Program-made: the position numbers and the translations under genes
Assembly: GCA_963714155.1 (NCBI GenBank)
Contig: OY970236.1
Coordinates: forward strand, 1,116,001-1,180,000
DNA from: VRUE01 sp963714155
Lineage (GTDB): Bacteria > Actinomycetota > Thermoleophilia > Solirubrobacterales > 70-9
Direction of reading: 5' to 3'
DNA length: 64,000 nucleotides
Notes under the pieces: generated by a model
Told to the model about the DNA's origin: nothing
The model's input: the letters and a program-made list of their open reading frames with translations, nothing else
Database searches by the model: none
Shown here: in pieces, positions 61,038 through 64,000 of the stretch
Layout: every line of letters starts with the position of its first letter
Numbering within the stretch: position 1 is the stretch's first letter

Positions 61038-64000
61038 CGCTCGTCTTCCTCCTCGTCGCTCACGGGCTCGACCGGCGCCCGGTCGCGGCGGCAGATCGGC
61101 GCGAAGTCGCAGAACGCGGGGCAGATGCCATGGTCACGCAGGCCCTCGCGCGGGCCGGGGTCGCGGTCGATCTGGCCCGCCCGCATCCGGGCGACGATCT
61201 CGCCGGCGCGGTGGCGGGCGTCGGCGAGCAGCTGCTCGAAGTCCTCGCGCTCCACCCGGTCGGTCTTGGAGAGCCCGTAGCCGGCCAGGTCGGCCGCAGC
61301 GTCCTCGAGCACGAGCCCCCGCGGCCGGCGCTCCGAGGTGGCGCGCAGCGGGTGGTAGAGGCCGCCGACGATCTCCGCTCCCCAGAGCTCGGCGACGGCG
61401 ATCAGGTAGAGCTGCAGCTGCAGCTTCGCCTCCTCCTCGAGTTTCACCCGCGGCGAGACCTTGGTCGAGAGCTTGTAGTCGAGGACGAGGGCGCGTCCGT
61501 CTGCTGTTCGGTCGACCCGGTCGATCGCGCCGTGCAGGCGCCAGCCGTCGATCTCGAGCTCCGGCTGCTCGACCTCCTCGGACTCGGAGAACCCCGCCTC
61601 CAGCAACCAGGGCTCAAAGCCGGCCATCTCCCGCTGCGCCTCCTCTTTGAGGAAGCGGGCGAGCAGGCCCTCGACCCGGGCGAGCATCGCCCGCTCGGCC
61701 GGGTGCTCGCCGAGGCCGCTCTCGGTTGCGATCTCGCCGACGAGCTCCCAGCCGCGTGCGATCCAGGTGGCCAGGGAGCCGGGCCGGGGGAGGGGGTCGC
61801 CGTTCGGTCGCTCCTTGTAGAGGGCGTAGAGGGCGCGGTGCACGATGCCGCCTTGGACGAGCGGGTCGGGAGGGGGGTCGAGCGGCTGCGGCGAGAGCTC
61901 GTGCGAGACGAACCAGCGGTAGGAGCAGACGTCGAAGCCCTCCAGGGTGGTGCCGCCGTAAGCGTGGACGTCGCCGAGGGATGCGAGCACGGCCGGGTTC
62001 GAGAGCGGGCCCGGGGCCCGGGTGGCGGCCTCGGCGCCGCGAGCGCTCGCCAACCGGCCCCTGATCCGGTCGGCGATCTCACCCTCGGCGCCGGCTGCCC
62101 CCAGCAAGCGGTCCGGATCCGTCGCTGCGCCACGCGCCGCGATCGCCCGCGCCAGCTCGGTCTCCGACGGTGCCTCTGAGAGGCGGTGGACGACCTCGGC
62201 CAGGCCGCGGCCGGGGGCCTCGCCCTCGCCCTCGCCCGGCTCCAGCATCTGCCTGACGTCTTCGAGGAAGGGGGAGGGCGCCTCGGCGGCGCCGTTCTCG
62301 TCGCTGTCGCGGTAGGAGAGGAAGAGCCGCCGTTTGGGCAGGGCCAGGCAGACGTGGAACAGGTAGCGCTCCTCGGCCGCGTTGTCGTGGCGCGGCTGCA
62401 GGCCCAGCTGCTCGCGCTGGCGCTCGGAGAGAAAGGGGTCGGTGTGGGCGCCGCCGCGCGGGAACTCCCCGTCCTGCAGCGAGGCGACGAAGACGTTGTC
62501 GAAGCGCGCCGCCCGCACCCGGCGGGGGTCGGTGATCCTGACCCGCTCCTCGACCGGCCCGCTCCACACTCGCACCCGAATCCCGGCCAGCGTCCGCGCG
62601 ATCGCTTCGGGCAGGGGAGCGAGGCCCTTGAGCTCGGCTCGCTCGGCCATCGCGGTCGAGATCGCCGCCGCGGCACGCGCCTCCAGCTCTGAGCCCACCC
62701 GGGCTCCCATCGCCGCCGCGAGGGCGCCGACCCCCGCGGTCAGCTCCGCCGGCCGGCCGGCGGACTCGCGCAGCCTGGCGACGGCCTCCAGCGGCTCGTA
62801 CTGCTCCTCCCAGAGCAGCAGTGCCGCCGCTGCCGTCTGCACGCGGTCGCGGCGAAGCCTGCGCTCGAACCAATCCACCCGCCCCGGCGAGATCCCGGCA
62901 GGGCCGCGCAGGTAGCGCAGCAGGTCGGTTGCCCGCCCAGACCCCAGCACCGCTTCCAGCAGCGCGATCAGCGAGCCGCCCACTGAGGTGGTGGACGCCG
63001 GGACCTCCGCCTCGAGCGCGGTCGGGATCCCGCAGGACTCGAGCACCGAGGCGATCAGCGGGCCGCGCCGCCCCGGGTCGCGGACGACGATCGCGATCTG
63101 CTCCAGCTCGCAGCCGCCGGCAAGCAGGCGGGCCACCTCTACCGCGATCGCCTCGGCCTCGCCGCGCTCGCCAGCCGAGCGCAGGAAGACCAGGCTCTCG
63201 TCCGCGGCGCGGCGCCCGGGCGCGGTCGCGCCGAAGTCCCGCTCGAGGTGGAAGAGCAGCGGCGAGTCGGTGTTGCCGGGGTCCGCCGGGGTCTCCTCGA
63301 CCGCATCGATCCCGATTAGCTCGAGCGATTCGAGCAGCGGTGCGTTGCGGGCCGCCAGTGCCGTGTGCCCTTTCTCGAAGGGCAGCGCCATGGTTACCTC
63401 GGCAACCGCGGCGAGCCCGCGAATCAGCTGCAACTGATTGCGCGTCAGGTCGTCGAGTCCGTAGAAGAAGACCGGCCGCCGCCAGAACTCGCTCCCGGCC
63501 TCGAGCAGGCCGATCGCATCGCGCGCGATGCCGTGGGTGTCGACCGTTCCGAGCCCGTCGCGCACCCGCGCGTAGCCGCTGAAGAGGGATGAGATGTCGC
63601 CGAGGTAGGCGGAACCCTCGAGCGTCCCGGCGACCGCTTCCACGTCCGCCGGCTCGAGGCCGGCGCCCTGCAGCTCGTCGAGCAGGCGCTCCAGCGCCAG
63701 CGGAAAGCCCGATTGCGGAGCGGAGCCGCGCAGCGGCCCCAGCTGCGAGCGCCGCTCGCTCACCGCGGCGGCGACGGCGCCAAGCCGCTGCGCCGGGGTG
63801 AGGACCTTGCCGGGAGGTGCGCCACCTGCCGCGGCCACGGCCCTGAACAGGCCACCGAAAGTCATCACGTCGGCACCGAGCACGGCGCCGTTCGCGCAGA
63901 GCTCCTGCTCGAAGGCGTAGACGTCGTCGAGGGTGGGGACGACGAGGACCGGATCGCGATCGAGCACGGCGAGTAGGCCGCGCCGGATGCGGCCGGCGCG
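61034..64000 (-). CDS. AddB-like nuclease/inactivated helicase subunit, N-terminus outside the window
   Basis: At least 988 codons, still open at the right edge. A GTG at 63967 could start the frame (LDRDPVLVVPTLDDVYAFEQ), but residues before it continue the family pattern, so the true start is probably outside. The C-terminal nuclease has ALVLDYKLSTK. Four cysteines, in GFDVCSYRWFVSHEL and HGICPAFCDFAPICRR, match the iron-sulfur cluster of AddB-type nucleases. It partners with the preceding helicase-nuclease in an AddAB-like complex. Confidence 0.85.
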   Translation of the reverse strand, partial: RAGRIRRGLLAVLDRDPVLVVPTLDDVYAFEQELCANGAVLGADVMTFGGLFRAVAAAGGAPPGKVLTPAQRLGAVAAAVSERRSQLGPLRGSAPQSGFPLALERLLDELQGAGLEPADVEAVAGTLEGSAYLGDISSLFSGYARVRDGLGTVDTHGIARDAIGLLEAGSEFWRRPVFFYGLDDLTRNQLQLIRGLAAVAEVTMALPFEKGHTALAARNAPLLESLELIGIDAVEETPADPGNTDSPLLFHLERDFGATAPGRRAADESLVFLRSAGERGEAEAIAVEVARLLAGGCELEQIAIVVRDPGRRGPLIASVLESCGIPTALEAEVPASTTSVGGSLIALLEAVLGSGRATDLLRYLRGPAGISPGRVDWFERRLRRDRVQTAAAALLLWEEQYEPLEAVARLRESAGRPAELTAGVGALAAAMGARVGSELEARAAAAISTAMAERAELKGLAPLPEAIARTLAGIRVRVWSGPVEERVRITDPRRVRAARFDNVFVASLQDGEFPRGGAHTDPFLSERQREQLGLQPRHDNAAEERYLFHVCLALPKRRLFLSYRDSDENGAAEAPSPFLEDVRQMLEPGEGEGEAPGRGLAEVVHRLSEAPSETELARAIAARGAATDPDRLLGAAGAEGEIADRIRGRLASARGAEAATRAPGPLSNPAVLASLGDVHAYGGTTLEGFDVCSYRWFVSHELSPQPLDPPPDPLVQGGIVHRALYALYKERPNGDPLPRPGSLATWIARGWELVGEIATESGLGEHPAERAMLARVEGLLARFLKEEAQREMAGFEPWLLEAGFSESEEVEQPELEIDGWRLHGAIDRVDRTADGRALVLDYKLSTKVSPRVKLEEEAKLQLQLYLIAVAELWGAEIVGGLYHPLRATSERRPRGLVLEDAAADLAGYGLSKTDRVEREDFEQLLADARHRAGEIVARMRAGQIDRDPGPREGLRDHGICPAFCDFAPICRRDRAPVEPVSDEEEDER

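Overview
The window is high-GC DNA from an actinobacterium, most likely of the class Thermoleophilia (Solirubrobacterales-like). Three observations point that way. The small secreted protein at 26088-26612 begins with the SPAMVVAVIALIAALAGTAYAA-type leader typical of that group. Many genes look leaderless, with a TANNNT box 6-10 nt before the start codon. F420- and acyl-CoA-type metabolism is abundant. This placement is inference and no 16S gene is present.

Layout. 1-7.7 kb: a DUF389 membrane protein (cut by the left edge), a PHP phosphatase, ispF, an acyl-CoA synthetase, a coiled-coil protein, cysS, rlmB and a SigH-like sigma factor; the ispF-cysS-rlmB-sigH order recalls Firmicutes. 7.7-12.5 kb: a GNAT-like protein, tRNA-Thr(TGT), a SHOCT membrane protein, and a VOC dioxygenase plus maleylacetate-reductase-like pair. 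12.6-19.4 kb: a PlsC-GpsA fusion, an ECF sigma with its membrane partner, DUF4383, a zinc-ribbon rhomboid, a BtuF-like binding protein and a CorC/HlyC protein. 19.35-30.5 kb: beta-oxidation genes (3-hydroxyacyl-CoA dehydrogenase, thiolase, three acyl-CoA dehydrogenases), an F420 oxidoreductase, an ATL-type DNA repair protein, an MBL hydrolase and a cell-wall-binding-repeat protein. An identical 16-bp operator lies in front of the thiolase and one acyl-CoA dehydrogenase.

30.5-38 kb: a CDF transporter, an M23 peptidase, a low-complexity envelope protein and the lysA-hom-thrC-thrB operon, coupled by short overlaps. 38.2-43.5 kb: two secreted proteins, a trypsin-like protease and a HEYAE-motif protein, that share an almost identical C-terminal half of about 500 residues with two ricin-type lectin domains. 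43.6-50 kb: a TolB-like propeller, a cupin and gltB. 50-57.6 kb: FHA, SRPBCC, lipoprotein, penicillin-binding protein, MarP-like protease, HxlR regulator and xseAB. 57.7-64 kb: an AddA/AddB-like helicase-nuclease pair; the second runs off the right edge.

The most unusual feature is a set of about sixteen long imperfect or perfect palindromes (37-155 bp) spread through the window. Most lie directly at gene ends; one lies inside the cysS reading frame. Several share a conserved central core, yet their outer stems differ completely between copies while remaining self-complementary. In at least two copies one stem arm is the 3' end of the neighbouring gene, and the other arm is its inverted copy. 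This looks like a family of palindromic elements that rebuild or capture their flanking stem, and I do not recognise it as a described system.
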